Positions 1 to 9,692 are shown, counted from the stretch's first letter. The stretch is 64,000 nt of DNA from Anaerococcus murdochii (GCF_019957155.1 NZ_JAIPME010000002.1:248001-312000), one strand, 5' to 3'. The notes: generated by a model not told the origin, from the sequence alone. Translations and numbers: made by a program.

Positions 1-582
1 CAGAGTCATTACAAGATAGATTATGTATAAGACTCTGGCTGTATAAGTAAGTTTTGGAGTAATCTTTCCAAAAGATGGGCCTGGCATTTCAGCCTTCAAA
101 AGGCTTGATGATTCCTTGTTTGATTTTGGAAGTATAGCAAGGGTGAAAACCAAAATTCCCATACCTCCAATCAAATGGGATAGAGACCTCCAAATAATTA
201 TTGAATGTGGAAGAAGTTCCACATTGATGGCTACAGATGCCCCACAGGTTGTAAAACCACTCGCCATCTCAAAAAAGGCATCCAAAAAAGTATGGTAATT
301 TGTCGGTGTCAAATACAAGGGTATAGCCCCAATTATAGAAAAAAGGATCCAAGCGGCAGCTGTTGTAAACAAGCCCTCCCTGGTATAAATATGGCCTTGT
401 TCGTCACCGATTTTAACTAAGATACTTCCTGCAAAGCTTGCTATTAAAATTGGTATAAAAAAATATAATTTATCATAAAATCCTTCTCGGTAGATAAAGG
501 CCACCATTAATGGCACCAACATGAGTAGGGCCAATACTTGGAGCAATCTACCTAGGATGTAATTTATAACCTTACGATTCAT
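1..582 (-). CDS. trkH: TrkH-type potassium uptake channel subunit (partial, N-terminal part)
   Basis: Membrane subunit of a Trk/Ktr potassium uptake system. The reading frame begins with ATG at 582 and runs off the left edge, so only about 194 N-terminal residues are present. Several hydrophobic segments are visible, followed by the selectivity-filter-like stretch SGFTTCGAS and the conserved WRSLSHLIGGMGILVF of the TrkH family. It starts 2 bases after the trkA stop, so the two genes are almost certainly co-transcribed; TrkA is the cytoplasmic gating partner. Family assignment is firm; whether the protein is intact cannot be judged. Confidence 0.9.
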   Translation of the reverse strand, partial: MNRKVINYILGRLLQVLALLMLVPLMVAFIYREGFYDKLYFFIPILIASFAGSILVKIGDEQGHIYTREGLFTTAAAWILFSIIGAIPLYLTPTNYHTFLDAFFEMASGFTTCGASVAINVELLPHSIIIWRSLSHLIGGMGILVFTLAILPKSNKESSSLLKAEMPGPSFGKITPKLTYTARVLYIIYLVMTL

Positions 583-584
583 AT

Positions 585-1946
585 TTACTCCAATATATCA
601 TCTAAAACCTTGAAGCTGTGGTTGGTTGTTGCTACTAGGACTGAGTCGCCAAGGTTGATCTTTGACCTACCATTTGGGATTTCTATCTCAACCTGGCCGT
701 GGTCTATTGCAAGAACTAGGCTGTCGTCCCTTATATTTAGGTCTTTTAAAGGATTATCAAGGATTTTAGAATGGTCTATAGCCTTAAATTCTATTACTTC
801 AACTGCCCCATCTTCTAGCCTATACAAGGACGAAATCGAAGCCCCCCTGGCATTTACCTTAGACCTTACTCGTCTGTTAATGACATCTGATGCCGCCATT
901 TTTGGCGCAAAAGTAGTATCATTATCTAAAATTCCAGTCATTTTCAAAAGTTTTGTCCTATTTACTTTTGCAATGACCTTCTCAAGTCCAGATTTTTGAG
1001 CAAGTAAGGAAATCAAAATATTTTCCTCATCTATACCTGTTAGGGCCAAAAGGGCATCAAAGTGGTTTAGCCTTAGTTCTTCTAAGACTTCTGGGCTTGT
1101 ACCGTCAGCGTTAATAACAACAGCTTCTTCGTGCATTTCGCTAATGTCTTCGGCTTTTTTTCTGTCAATTTCAACAACAGTTACCTTAAAGCCCCTTTCG
1201 ATTAGAAGGCCAACTAGGTATTTAGAAATATTTCCAGCTCCTATAACTAGGATATTTTTTATATCGTAGGCGCCTTTTTGTTCGTATCTATAGAAAATAT
1301 CCACATCTTCTTTTTCGCCTATGACATAAATTTTATCACCGCTTTTTAGGACGTCATAACCGTGGGGTATATTTACTTCCCCATCAGAGTTGATGATACC
1401 AATCAATGTGTGGTAGTTTTTTGAATATGAAGATAGGTCAGAAAGCTTCTTGCCGTCAAGGGCAGAGCCTTCTTCTATAACTAATTCCATCATAATGGCC
1501 CTGTCTTTAAAGAATGACTCAACATTTAGGGCGTGGGAATATTTTAGGCTCCTTTGAAGGTCCTTGGCTGCTATGTATTCTGGGTTTACTATTGACATGG
1601 CATCGGTAACCTGGCCTATAAATTTCCTGTGTTTAACATAGCGAGGTTCCCTCATCCTTATAATTATGTTCTTGGCTCCCAAATTTTTGGCAAAAGTCGA
1701 TGCTATTAGGTTTACATCGTCAGATTGGCTAATGGCTATGAAAAGATCACAATATTCTGCCCCAGCCTCTATTAGGGCTTCGACATCACGGCCGTCTCCA
1801 ACTAAGCCCATAACGTCGTTGGTTGCCAAAAGTTCATCTAAAACTTCCTTGTCTCTATCGATTACAACTATATCATGACCCTCATTTGATAGGTCTTGTG
1901 TCACAAAAGAGCCGACTTTGCCGGCTCCCAAAATAATTATTTTCAT
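585..1946 (-). CDS. trkA: TrkA potassium uptake regulatory subunit
   Basis: Cytoplasmic nucleotide-binding subunit gating the TrkH channel. The 453-residue protein has the classic duplicated layout: an N-terminal Rossmann (RCK) domain opening with ILGAGKVGSFV, a first TrkA-C domain near residues 140-220, a second Rossmann domain around residue 230 with VIGAGNISKYL (the third glycine of the motif is replaced), and a second TrkA-C domain at the end. Length matches two-repeat TrkA proteins. ATG at 1946 is preceded by an AGGAG ribosome-binding site. It is followed 2 bases later by trkH, and no strong terminator separates it from the upstream amidohydrolase, so the three may share a transcript. 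Confidence 0.95.
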   Translation of the reverse strand: MKIIILGAGKVGSFVTQDLSNEGHDIVVIDRDKEVLDELLATNDVMGLVGDGRDVEALIEAGAEYCDLFIAISQSDDVNLIASTFAKNLGAKNIIIRMREPRYVKHRKFIGQVTDAMSIVNPEYIAAKDLQRSLKYSHALNVESFFKDRAIMMELVIEEGSALDGKKLSDLSSYSKNYHTLIGIINSDGEVNIPHGYDVLKSGDKIYVIGEKEDVDIFYRYEQKGAYDIKNILVIGAGNISKYLVGLLIERGFKVTVVEIDRKKAEDISEMHEEAVVINADGTSPEVLEELRLNHFDALLALTGIDEENILISLLAQKSGLEKVIAKVNRTKLLKMTGILDNDTTFAPKMAASDVINRRVRSKVNARGASISSLYRLEDGAVEVIEFKAIDHSKILDNPLKDLNIRDDSLVLAIDHGQVEIEIPNGRSKINLGDSVLVATTNHSFKVLDDILE

Positions 1947-2017
1947 TAAAGCTCCTTGGGAATTTTAAAAATCTACTAATACCTTACCGCTTTTATAAAT
2001 TTTCCCATAAGATTTGC

Positions 2018-3211
2018 TTACTTCTTTAGATAATCGTAGGCATAACGAGCTAAAAGTTCTGCCCCGTATTTCATTGCTCTTTCATCTGGATTGAAGTCTT
2101 TGGCGTGGTTTTGAGGGTATGTTGCCTTGTTTTCTGGGTCTCTGCCACCTATAAACATGTAGGTTCCATCCACACCTGGCACATCTTTGTAACCTGATAA
2201 ATAAAAACCAAAGTCTTCTGAACCTGCTAGTTTTAAATCTGTTTGAACATTGTCTTCACCAAAAATTTCCTTGGCTATTTTTACAGATAGGTCTGTAGAC
2301 TTTTCCTCATTTATGACAGCTCCAGCTCCCATATGGTAGCCAAATTCAGCACTTCCACCGTAGATTTCTGCAGAAAGTTTGGCTGCTTTTTCTAGTTGTC
2401 TTACCATAAAGTCAACTGACTCATTAGAAAAAGACCTAAAAGATCCATCGAGTTTTATATCAGCTGCCACTGCATTTGCTGCGGACCCGCCCTCTACAAC
2501 TCCTAGGTTCAACACAACTGGGTGGAAAACATTGTCGATTTTTCTCGCTTGGATTGCATAGGCAACATTTATGAAATTTGCAAGCATTAGCATGGCGTCA
2601 TTTCCTTGATAAGGGGTAGATGAATGTGCAGAAGTTCCTTTAAATTTAACTGTAAAGAAGGTGTTATTTGCCATTACTTCTCCATAACCAGTTGAGGCCT
2701 TTCCAAGATCCCATCCGGTGTGAATGTGGATGGCAAAAGCTGAATCAACTCCCTTGGTGTAGCCTCCGCTTACAACTGCCCTACCACCTTCGCCTGTTTC
2801 TTCGCCAGGTTGGAAAATTATCCTAACCCTCCCATTTAAGTCATCTTTTACTTTCAAAAGTGCTTTTGTAGCATTTAAAAGCATGGCAGCATGAATATCA
2901 TGGCCGCAAGCGTGGCTTAGGCCTTCAGTTTGGCTTTTAAAATCAAAATCATTTGTTTCCTTTATTGGTAGGGCATCTATGTCTGCCCTCAAAAGAACAG
3001 TCTTGCCCTTACTTTCTGGATTTATTTCAACCATAAGACCTGTAGGATCGATATCCACAGGAGAAAAGCCCAAAGCTTCCAGTTCTTTTTTGATAAAGGC
3101 AGTTGTCTTTACCTCTTTCATGGCAAGTTCAGGGTGGACGTGCATGAATCTTCTATCTTCTATCATTTTTTCTTCATTAGCTAGTATTGCTTTTTTAATT
3201 ATCTCTGTCAA
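2018..3211 (-). CDS. M20-family metal-dependent amidohydrolase (aminoacylase/hippurate hydrolase type)
   Basis: Predicted cytoplasmic zinc or manganese amidohydrolase of the M20D group, which removes acyl groups from N-acyl amino acids. Visible family motifs are DIDALPI, HACGHDIHAAML (metal ligands), FQPGEETGEGG and a C-terminal AGSEDFGFYL. I place the start at a TTG at 3211, because AAGGAAGG lies just upstream and the protein then begins TEIIKKAIL, as relatives do; a longer in-frame ATG at 3289 would add 26 unrelated residues overlapping a terminator. This gives 397 residues, normal for the family. A second M20 enzyme lies in the methionine-transport operon near 48-49 kb. The substrate cannot be read from sequence. 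Confidence 0.85.
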   Translation of the reverse strand: MTEIIKKAILANEEKMIEDRRFMHVHPELAMKEVKTTAFIKKELEALGFSPVDIDPTGLMVEINPESKGKTVLLRADIDALPIKETNDFDFKSQTEGLSHACGHDIHAAMLLNATKALLKVKDDLNGRVRIIFQPGEETGEGGRAVVSGGYTKGVDSAFAIHIHTGWDLGKASTGYGEVMANNTFFTVKFKGTSAHSSTPYQGNDAMLMLANFINVAYAIQARKIDNVFHPVVLNLGVVEGGSAANAVAADIKLDGSFRSFSNESVDFMVRQLEKAAKLSAEIYGGSAEFGYHMGAGAVINEEKSTDLSVKIAKEIFGEDNVQTDLKLAGSEDFGFYLSGYKDVPGVDGTYMFIGGRDPENKATYPQNHAKDFNPDERAMKYGAELLARYAYDYLKK

Positions 3212-3249
3212 TTTTCTTCCTTCCTTATTATTATTTATTATACCCAACT

Positions 3250-3298
3250 GAAAAAAGACTCGGTTTTTATTAAGCTTTTGCTTAACCAAGTCTTTTTT
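3250..3298 (-). terminator. Rho-independent terminator after potD
   Basis: On the minus strand a hairpin pairs GACTTGGTTAAGC with GCTTAA...AACCGAGTC (one G-U pair) and is followed by TTTTTT. It sits directly after the potD stop codon and before the amidohydrolase start, so it ends the potABCD transcript. Confidence 0.8.
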
Positions 3299-3299
3299 C

Positions 3300-4379
3300 C
3301 TAATCAGCTTGTGGAGCTATTTTTAAATCCAAAAACAAATCATTATACAAAATAGTTGTTTCCTTGCCCAAATCTTTGAAAACTTCTAGTTTATCAATTA
3401 TTTCATCATCAGGATAAAGAGTCTTATCCTCCCTTGCTTCCTCATCAATTAAATCCATTGCCTTCTTGTTTGGAGTTGCGTACCATACATAATCAGCATT
3501 TCTTGCAGCTATATCTGGCCTTAAAAAATAAGATATAAGAGCATAGGCCCCCTTACTATTCCTACTTGTCTTTGGAATTACCATTGTATCAAACCAAATA
3601 TTTGAGCCTTCTTTTGGTATGTGGTAGGCTAGATTTTCATTCATATCTTGGGCCATTGCAGCCTCACCAGAGAAGGTAATTCCTATATCAGCCTCGCCTT
3701 GGCCCATATACATCCTGATTTCGTCAGCAAGTAGGGCCTTGACATTTGACATAAAGGGCACCAGGTCATTTTTGACTTCTCTTAGGATTTTTTCGTTCTT
3801 TTCATTAAGGCTGTAACCTTTCTTAAGTAAACCAATTCCAAGTGTTTCCCTTGCTCCATCAAAGGATAGGATTTCCCCTTCAAACTTAGGATCCCATAGA
3901 TTTGCCCAAGAATCCACATCTGCCTCGCTATATTTTTCGGTGTTATAAATTATACCGAAAGTCCCCCAAAAATAAGGTATTGAATATTCATTGCCCGGAT
4001 CATAGGACTGGTTTAAAAATCTCTGGTCAATATTATCGAGTCCCACAATTTTTGAATGGTCAAGCTTTTCTAAAAGTCCCTTATCACGCATTATTTCGAC
4101 CGTATATTCTGATGGAAAAGCCAAGTCATAGTAGGTTTTTCCTTGCTCAATCTTTGCCATCATAGCCTCATTTGAGTCAAAAGTTTCGTAGATTACGTTG
4201 TAGCCAGTTTCCTCTTCAAAATCTTTCAAAACTTCAGGATCTACATAATTTCCCCAGTTATAAAAATATATGTCCTTGTCATTAGTCCCTGTAGAACTAG
4301 CATTTAGCCTTTCCTTACCTAAAACTAAAAGGAGGGTTAGGGCCAAAATCCCTAGGACAAATTTATAAACCTTATTCAT
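3300..4379 (-). CDS. potD: Spermidine/putrescine ABC transporter substrate-binding protein
   Basis: Extracytoplasmic polyamine-binding protein delivering substrate to PotBC. The 359-residue protein opens with a charged residue plus a hydrophobic signal segment (VLGILALTLLLVLG). No lipobox cysteine is visible, so it is either released or held by an uncleaved signal anchor. The mature part starts DIYFYNWGNYVDPEVLKDF, typical of PotD, and has IPYFWGTFGIIYN and the conserved ADIGITFSGEAA region. It overlaps the end of potC by 8 bases (ATGAATAA) and is the last gene of the operon. Polyamine specificity follows from family and context; spermidine versus putrescine is not resolved. Confidence 0.92.
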   Translation of the reverse strand: MNKVYKFVLGILALTLLLVLGKERLNASSTGTNDKDIYFYNWGNYVDPEVLKDFEEETGYNVIYETFDSNEAMMAKIEQGKTYYDLAFPSEYTVEIMRDKGLLEKLDHSKIVGLDNIDQRFLNQSYDPGNEYSIPYFWGTFGIIYNTEKYSEADVDSWANLWDPKFEGEILSFDGARETLGIGLLKKGYSLNEKNEKILREVKNDLVPFMSNVKALLADEIRMYMGQGEADIGITFSGEAAMAQDMNENLAYHIPKEGSNIWFDTMVIPKTSRNSKGAYALISYFLRPDIAARNADYVWYATPNKKAMDLIDEEAREDKTLYPDDEIIDKLEVFKDLGKETTILYNDLFLDLKIAPQAD

Positions 4380-5166
4380 ATTTCTTTGCCTCCCTTCTTT
4401 CTATAAAGTAATAGATAACTACCATGGCTAATGATATAGCAAAAATTATTGCAGATAGGGCGTTGATTTCAAGGGAAATTCCTGTTCTCACCCTAGAATA
4501 AATTTCTATAGAAAGGGTTGAAAAACCAGACCCTGTTACGAAAAATGTCACCGCAAAATCGTCTAGGGAATAAGTAAGCGCCATAAAAAAGCCCGCAAAA
4601 ATCCCGCTTGCTATATTTGGCAAAATTATCTTATTTAAAATTGTCATATCATTTGCGCCCAAGTCTTCGGCAGCCCTTATCATATCTTCATTTAGGGCAT
4701 AGAGTCTTGGAAGGACCATCAAAACTACAATTGGGATTGAAAATGCAATGTGGGCCAAAAGAACCGACATAAATCCCATAGGAATTTTTATTAACATGGA
4801 AAATAATATCAAGAAACTCGCTCCCATCATGATGTCCGGGAGGACCATCAAGACTGAATTTAAGCTTAAAATTTGTTTCTTAATTTTTTTGTTTTTTGTA
4901 TAGTAAATCGAAATCGCACCTAAAGTGCCAATGACACTTGCAATCAAGGATGACAAAAGGGCTAAAATAAGCGTATTTAAAACTATATTTATGAGCCTCT
5001 TGTCAGAAAAAACTGCCAAATAGTGGTCCAGGGTGAAGGATTCGAAAGTATTCATGTTTCCGCCGCTGTTGAAGGAATAAAAAATCAAATATCCCAGAGG
5101 TAAGTACATGATTACAAAAACGAAAATCAAAAATAAATTTGATAATTTAGTCGATCTATTTTCCAT
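4372..5166 (-). CDS. potC: Spermidine/putrescine ABC transporter permease PotC
   Basis: Second inner-membrane subunit of the polyamine importer. It has 264 residues with about six hydrophobic segments and a binding-protein-dependent permease loop EDLGANDMTILNKIILP, which contacts the PotA ATPase (the EAA-loop position). Length is normal. The start overlaps the end of potB by 11 bases and the end overlaps potD by 8 bases, indicating translational coupling within potABCD. Confidence 0.92.
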   Translation of the reverse strand: MENRSTKLSNLFLIFVFVIMYLPLGYLIFYSFNSGGNMNTFESFTLDHYLAVFSDKRLINIVLNTLILALLSSLIASVIGTLGAISIYYTKNKKIKKQILSLNSVLMVLPDIMMGASFLILFSMLIKIPMGFMSVLLAHIAFSIPIVVLMVLPRLYALNEDMIRAAEDLGANDMTILNKIILPNIASGIFAGFFMALTYSLDDFAVTFFVTGSGFSTLSIEIYSRVRTGISLEINALSAIIFAISLAMVVIYYFIERREAKKYE

Positions 5167-5953
5167 TTAAGTCCCCCCTCCTGTTCAAAAACGAAATTAC
5201 TGCAAACATAATTCCAATAAGGATAAGACCGATAGTTGAGCCCATGCCCCAGTTTTGGGTCACTAGATAGTGCTGTTCGACTGCTGTTCCCAGAGTAATT
5301 ATCTTATTGCCCCCGATTATCCTTGTGATTAAAAATAGGGATAGGGAAGGGATGAAAACCGCCTGAAAACCAGCTATAACCCCATCCATTGAAAGAGGCA
5401 AAATTATTTTTCTAAAGGTTTGAAACTTAGTCGCTCCCAAATCCTCACTTGCGATTATATATTCTCTTGGAATTGTATCTATAGACCTAAAGATCGGCAA
5501 GATCATAAAGGGAAGTTCTACATAAGATGCAACCAGTATAAAGGCTGGGTTTGTAAAAAGAAAACCTTGGCTTGCAAGTCCCAAAAGTCCTACGATTGTT
5601 CCGTTTTTGTTAAAAAGTCCAATAAAGGCATAGGCCTTAAGAACTAGGTTTATCCAGGTTGGCAAAATTACCAAGAGCAAAATCAAATCCTTGTGCTTGG
5701 CCTTGGTCAAAAAATATGAAAAAGGATAAGCCCACAAAAGTGTAAAGGAAGTGATTAAAAAGGCTGTCAAAAAGGAATTTAAGGTCATTATTATATAGTT
5801 TTTGTTGGAAAAATATGCAATATAATTATCAAAGGTAAAATTGCCATAAATGTCAAAAAATGACTGGTAGAGCAAAAGGAGGATTGGCGCAATTATAAAA
5901 ACTAAAATCCAAATATAGTAAATAAAGGTTAATTTTTGGTATTTTTTAGCCAT
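5156..5953 (-). CDS. potB: Spermidine/putrescine ABC transporter permease PotB
   Basis: First membrane subunit of the polyamine importer. I start it at ATG 5953 (protein beginning [10 protein letters not shown]) because AGGAG lies 6 bases upstream; a longer in-frame ATG at 6004 lies deep inside potA and would add 17 charged residues. The 265-residue product has about six membrane segments and the EAA-type loop [18 protein letters not shown] near residue 180. It overlaps the potA end by 8 bases. Confidence 0.92.
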   Translation of the reverse strand: MAKKYQKLTFIYYIWILVFIIAPILLLLYQSFFDIYGNFTFDNYIAYFSNKNYIIMTLNSFLTAFLITSFTLLWAYPFSYFLTKAKHKDLILLLVILPTWINLVLKAYAFIGLFNKNGTIVGLLGLASQGFLFTNPAFILVASYVELPFMILPIFRSIDTIPREYIIASEDLGATKFQTFRKIILPLSMDGVIAGFQAVFIPSLSLFLITRIIGGNKIITLGTAVEQHYLVTQNWGMGSTIGLILIGIMFAVISFLNRRGDLNGK

Positions 5954-7058
5954 CGCTTTCTCCTGTCGCATATTTTTCGATTCTCTTATCGAATGCCTCT
6001 TCACTTTCGTTGTAGCGCATAACGTGGATATTTTCAGGATCTATCTTGATTCCAATGTCATCTCCCTCTTCAAAACGCCTAGTTGTGTGGATTTTCCAAG
6101 AAAAATTCCTCTTATCAATTGCAATAAGTTCGTTAAAAACCCCACGGAAAAGGATGTTGTCAATATTTACAACAATGTCAGCGCCTTGGGCTGGGACAAG
6201 TTCTATATCTTCAGGCCTTATAACAACTTCTACCCTTTCGCCCTTAGCAATACCAGCGTCGGAACAGTCAAAGACCTTGCCCGCAAATTCTACCTTGTAG
6301 TCATCAACCATTTTCGCCTTTAGGATGTTGGATTCACCAATAAACTGGGCAACATAGCGATTAATTGGCTCATCGTAGATGTCTTTTGGTGGTCCTTGTT
6401 GGACAATTTTCCCCTTATCCATAACAAAAATATGGTCGCTTAAAGCTAGGGCTTCTTCCTGGTCGTGGGTTACAAAAACGAAGGTAATCCCAAGCTCCCA
6501 CTGTATATCTGAAAGAAGGACCTGCATAGATTTTCTTAATTTCATATCAAGGGCTGAAAGTGGCTCATCTAGGAGAAGTACGTCTGGTTTATTGACAATA
6601 GCACGAGCAATTGCCACCCTCTGCTTTTGTCCGCCCGACATCTGGCTTACCTCACGCTTTTCAAAACCAGCTAGATTTACCATACCAAGGGCTTTTTTAA
6701 CTTCTTTTTGTATTATAGCCTTGTCAGTTTTTTTGATTTCAAGACCAAAGGCCACGTTGTCGTAAACATTCATGTGAGGAAAAAGCGAGTAGTTTTGAAA
6801 AACTGTATTTACAGTCCTCTTATTTGCTGGGACATCTCCCACATTTTTCCCGTTTATATAGACAGATCCACTTGTTGGCTCCAAAAATCCTGCTATTAAA
6901 TTTAAAATAGTAGTCTTGCCGCAACCAGAAGGACCTAAAAGGGTATAAAATTTCCCCTTTTCAAGCTCTAGATCCACAGATTTTAGGACTTCTTCATCTC
7001 CAAAAAATTTGGAAACTCCTTCAAGAACCACCGAGTATTTTTCAAAATTTTTATCCAT
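5946..7058 (-). CDS. potA: Spermidine/putrescine ABC transporter ATP-binding protein PotA
   Basis: Cytoplasmic ATPase energising PotBCD. The 370-residue protein has Walker [10 protein letters not shown] near residue 43, the Q-loop [20 protein letters not shown], signature [14 protein letters not shown], Walker [13 protein letters not shown] and the switch histidine [12 protein letters not shown]. The last 130 residues form the TOBE/OB regulatory domain typical of PotA and related MalK-type ATPases. It is the first gene of potABCD; the 150-base gap upstream holds the terminator of the flavoprotein gene. Confidence 0.93.
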   Translation of the reverse strand: MDKNFEKYSVVLEGVSKFFGDEEVLKSVDLELEKGKFYTLLGPSGCGKTTILNLIAGFLEPTSGSVYINGKNVGDVPANKRTVNTVFQNYSLFPHMNVYDNVAFGLEIKKTDKAIIQKEVKKALGMVNLAGFEKREVSQMSGGQKQRVAIARAIVNKPDVLLLDEPLSALDMKLRKSMQVLLSDIQWELGITFVFVTHDQEEALALSDHIFVMDKGKIVQQGPPKDIYDEPINRYVAQFIGESNILKAKMVDDYKVEFAGKVFDCSDAGIAKGERVEVVIRPEDIELVPAQGADIVVNIDNILFRGVFNELIAIDKRNFSWKIHTTRRFEEGDDIGIKIDPENIHVMRYNESEEAFDKRIEKYATGESDG

Positions 7059-7171
7059 TTTCCAACCCCCAACATTTTCTCATTATAAAAAGTATACCGC
7101 TTTTTATGTCAATTATTAGAAGTATTTGTAAAACTTCTTGGACTTATTAATTTTTTTCGCCAAAAATGGGC

Positions 7172-7205
7172 AAAAAAATGTACCGGACCTGGGCCCAGTA
7201 CATTT
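7172..7205 (-). terminator. Terminator after the flavolipoprotein gene
   Basis: On the minus strand ATGTACTGG pairs with CCGGTACAT (one G-U pair) around a GC-rich loop, followed by a run of seven T. It lies 8-40 bases beyond the stop of the flavoprotein gene at 7213. Confidence 0.75.
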
Positions 7206-7212
7206 TCTATTC

Positions 7213-9504
7213 TTATTTATTATCTTCTTCGACTGTCTTTGCTGCAGTCCTACCTGATGCGATTATCTCTGTGATAGCATTTCCGCCAAGCCTGTTACCG
7301 CCGTGGATACCGCCTGTGACTTCTCCTGCTGCATAAAGACCAGAAATTGGTTTTCCTTCTTTATTTAAAACTCTTCTGTGGTCATCAACTTTGAGACCGC
7401 CCATAGTGTGGTGGGTTGATGGAGCTAAAAATCTTACTCTGATTTTGCCAATCTTGTAAGTTTCTGGCTTATATTTACCATTTTCGTCCTTTTCAGCTAC
7501 TCCTATTAAGGACCTGTAAGATTCTTTAGAAACGTCTAAGTGATCAGTTTGACCCATTACATAAGAGTCATATTCCTTGATGGCATCTTCTATTTGTTTG
7601 CCTGTAAGGTCGATTTTTAGTTCTTTGAATAGGCCGTCAAGTTCGCTAATTTCTCTTACATATTGTCTTAAGTTTACATCTTCATCCTTATATGGATATG
7701 GTCCAGGAATTGGGCTTTCAACATTTCCTACTTCAACGAAGACACCCTTTGTGCCATTTATTTCTATACCATTTTCAAAGGCACCCTTAGATAAAACGTC
7801 ACGTTCTGCAGATTCGTCTACATATCTCTTGCCAGTTTTTGGTGAGATATAAATTACATCTTCACCGCCACCAAAGGCAAGGTTGCCGTCTTGGATCCAA
7901 GAAATTGGCATCATTTGTGTGAAGCCTTCGCCTGTAGTGTCAGCTCCAACTTCCTTACCCATTCTAATACCGTCACCCATTAGGGAATTTCTGTTGGTTG
8001 TCTTTAGAGAACCTTCTAGAGCTTCTGGATCCCAGTATTCGTTGGTTTCCTTAACCATTTCAATGTTAGCAGCATAACCACCTGTTGCTAGGATTACCCC
8101 CTTGTTTGCCTTAAGTGTGAAAGGTGTTCCGTCAAAGAGCTCTCCTTCTACACCAACTACCTTGCCATCTTCTTCGATAAGCTTTTTAGCATCTGCTCTT
8201 CTGTAGATTTTATTTTCCTTGTTTAATTCTTCAAATTTATGGATAGGTGCCCTAAAGTAAGTTGCCCACCTGCCTTCTTCCATTTGACCATCAATTTCTG
8301 AACCTATGAATTGGTTTTCTCTTTGCCACAAGCAACCGATTAGGGTTCTTTGGGTTGAATCATCAAATTTTGATCCCATTTCATTTAGCCATGGCTTAAT
8401 CTCTTGACCTTCCTTGATAAATTGGCTAACTAGGCCTTCATTTCCATAAACCCAAGCTGTTCTTTCAAAGTTTGGTCTGATTCCGCCATAGTAGGTTTGG
8501 AAAATGTGGAGATTGATGGTTGAGAAAAGAGTTAGGTCGGTTTCTTGCTTACCAGCTTCTAGTTGTGGTTTAGCCCAGTCAAGATAAGCTTTGATTTCTT
8601 CTTTTAAGGCCTTCAATACTGGGAGGTATTCTTCGTGAACTCCTCTTTTTGAAAGGGCTTCGATGTCGCCAATTACAAATTCTTCCCCATCGGAAAGTTT
8701 TTCGTCAAATGGCTCTTCTGACCAATTGTAAATGGTCTCTAAGGTGTGAATCCTACCATTATCTGATTTTACTTTTTCAAATTTTTCGCCATTGTGTTCG
8801 CCTTCTGTAGCGTCAGGATTTTCCTTATCCCAAACTAAATAAGGCATTACTGATTGGTATTGACCGCCTGAAACAAGGGTATTTCCACCGATTTCAACGT
8901 TCTTTTCAACAATTGCAACCTTATTGCCAGCTTGGGCTGCTTCTACTGCTGCAGAAACACCAGCACCACCTGCACCTACAACTACCACATCATAAGTTTC
9001 TTCGATGGCTTCTTGTGGTTTTACTTCGATTGTGTTTTTCTTAAAGCCTTCAAGGTCAGAAACTTCCGCCTCTTCTGCAGCCTTGTTAATTGCTGATTTA
9101 AAGGCAGCTGAAGTGATTGTAGCCCCTGATACATTGTCAACTCCAGTACCATTTGCGGCAATTACGTCTGCTTTTACAATATCAAAGGCAGGTGTACCTA
9201 CATGGTCTGTTTCAACATTTTCCACTACTTCAATATCTTCAATCTTATTTTCGCTAAATTTAACAGAGACCTTCATTGGTCCATTATAGCCAGGAGATTC
9301 TGCCTCATATGTACCTGGCTTGAAGGTTAATTCTGTAGTTTGAGCTTTTTCGCCCTCTTCCTTTCCTTCTTCTTTTCCTTCTTCAGCCTTATCTTCTACC
9401 TTCGCTTCTTCTTTAGGCTCTTCTTTTTTATCAGCCTCCTTTTGGCAAGCGGTGATAGAAAGACCAGCGATTAGCATAATCGCCAAGAGTTTCGATTTTT
9501 TCAT
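7213..9504 (-). CDS. Secreted fumarate-reductase-like flavolipoprotein with FMN-binding domain
   Basis: Predicted lipoprotein reductase exposed outside the membrane. A signal peptide ends in the lipobox SITAC (Cys20), followed by a Lys/Glu-rich linker to about residue 55. Residues 60-140 form an FMN-binding domain with SGATIT at 126-131, where families flavinylated by ApbE carry FMN on the last threonine. From residue 170 an FAD domain begins VVVVGAGGAGVSAAVEAA and continues to HHTMGGLKVD and the C-terminal GGNRLGGNAI, as in fumarate, urocanate and related reductases. Length 763 residues. The 5-prime region carries an operator-like palindrome. Electrons probably come from a membrane donor through FMN to an organic acceptor; which acceptor is unknown. 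No apbE is in the window. Confidence 0.88.
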   Translation of the reverse strand: MKKSKLLAIMLIAGLSITACQKEADKKEEPKEEAKVEDKAEEGKEEGKEEGEKAQTTELTFKPGTYEAESPGYNGPMKVSVKFSENKIEDIEVVENVETDHVGTPAFDIVKADVIAANGTGVDNVSGATITSAAFKSAINKAAEEAEVSDLEGFKKNTIEVKPQEAIEETYDVVVVGAGGAGVSAAVEAAQAGNKVAIVEKNVEIGGNTLVSGGQYQSVMPYLVWDKENPDATEGEHNGEKFEKVKSDNGRIHTLETIYNWSEEPFDEKLSDGEEFVIGDIEALSKRGVHEEYLPVLKALKEEIKAYLDWAKPQLEAGKQETDLTLFSTINLHIFQTYYGGIRPNFERTAWVYGNEGLVSQFIKEGQEIKPWLNEMGSKFDDSTQRTLIGCLWQRENQFIGSEIDGQMEEGRWATYFRAPIHKFEELNKENKIYRRADAKKLIEEDGKVVGVEGELFDGTPFTLKANKGVILATGGYAANIEMVKETNEYWDPEALEGSLKTTNRNSLMGDGIRMGKEVGADTTGEGFTQMMPISWIQDGNLAFGGGEDVIYISPKTGKRYVDESAERDVLSKGAFENGIEINGTKGVFVEVGNVESPIPGPYPYKDEDVNLRQYVREISELDGLFKELKIDLTGKQIEDAIKEYDSYVMGQTDHLDVSKESYRSLIGVAEKDENGKYKPETYKIGKIRVRFLAPSTHHTMGGLKVDDHRRVLNKEGKPISGLYAAGEVTGGIHGGNRLGGNAITEIIASGRTAAKTVEEDNK

Positions 9505-9540
9505 ATATCCTCCTAATAATATTTATGAATATTTTAATTA

Positions 9541-9606
9541 TCAAACGTTTTCATATTTGTCTGAGAAATCTCAAATATCCACCTGTTCCTTATGATTAGA
9601 GTATAA
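9541..9606 (-). promoter_or_regulatory. Promoter/operator region of the flavolipoprotein gene
   Basis: Reading the minus strand toward the gene, TATACT (near 9599-9604) can serve as -10. Downstream is the inverted repeat TGAGATTTCTCA extended by ATATT/AATAT arms (9553-9578), then ATGAAAACGTTTGA (9541-9554), half of which matches a catabolite-response element. A strong AGGAGG site precedes the ATG. No regulator can be named. Confidence 0.35.
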
Positions 9607-9660
9607 CACAAAAATGTATGGGCTGTATAAAATATTATTAACATTTTCAAAAATTTTCCT

Positions 9661-9690
9661 AAAAAAATACTGGCCACTTGGACCAGTATA
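9661..9690 (-). terminator. Terminator after the 253-residue membrane protein gene
   Basis: On the minus strand ATACTGG pairs with CCAGTAT and is followed by seven T. It lies immediately after the stop codon at 9693. Confidence 0.75.
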
Positions 9691-9692
9691 AT

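Noticed and set aside
116..420. Two short plus-strand frames near the left edge
   Set aside because: They are antisense to trkH, whose translation on the minus strand shows clear family motifs.
3212..3289. Longer start for the first M20 amidohydrolase
   Set aside because: The extra 26 residues overlap the potD terminator and do not resemble the family N-terminus; the TTG at 3211 has a strong ribosome-binding site.
5954..6004. Longer start for potB at 6004
   Set aside because: It would extend deep into potA and adds a polar stretch; the ATG at 5953 has a well-placed AGGAG.
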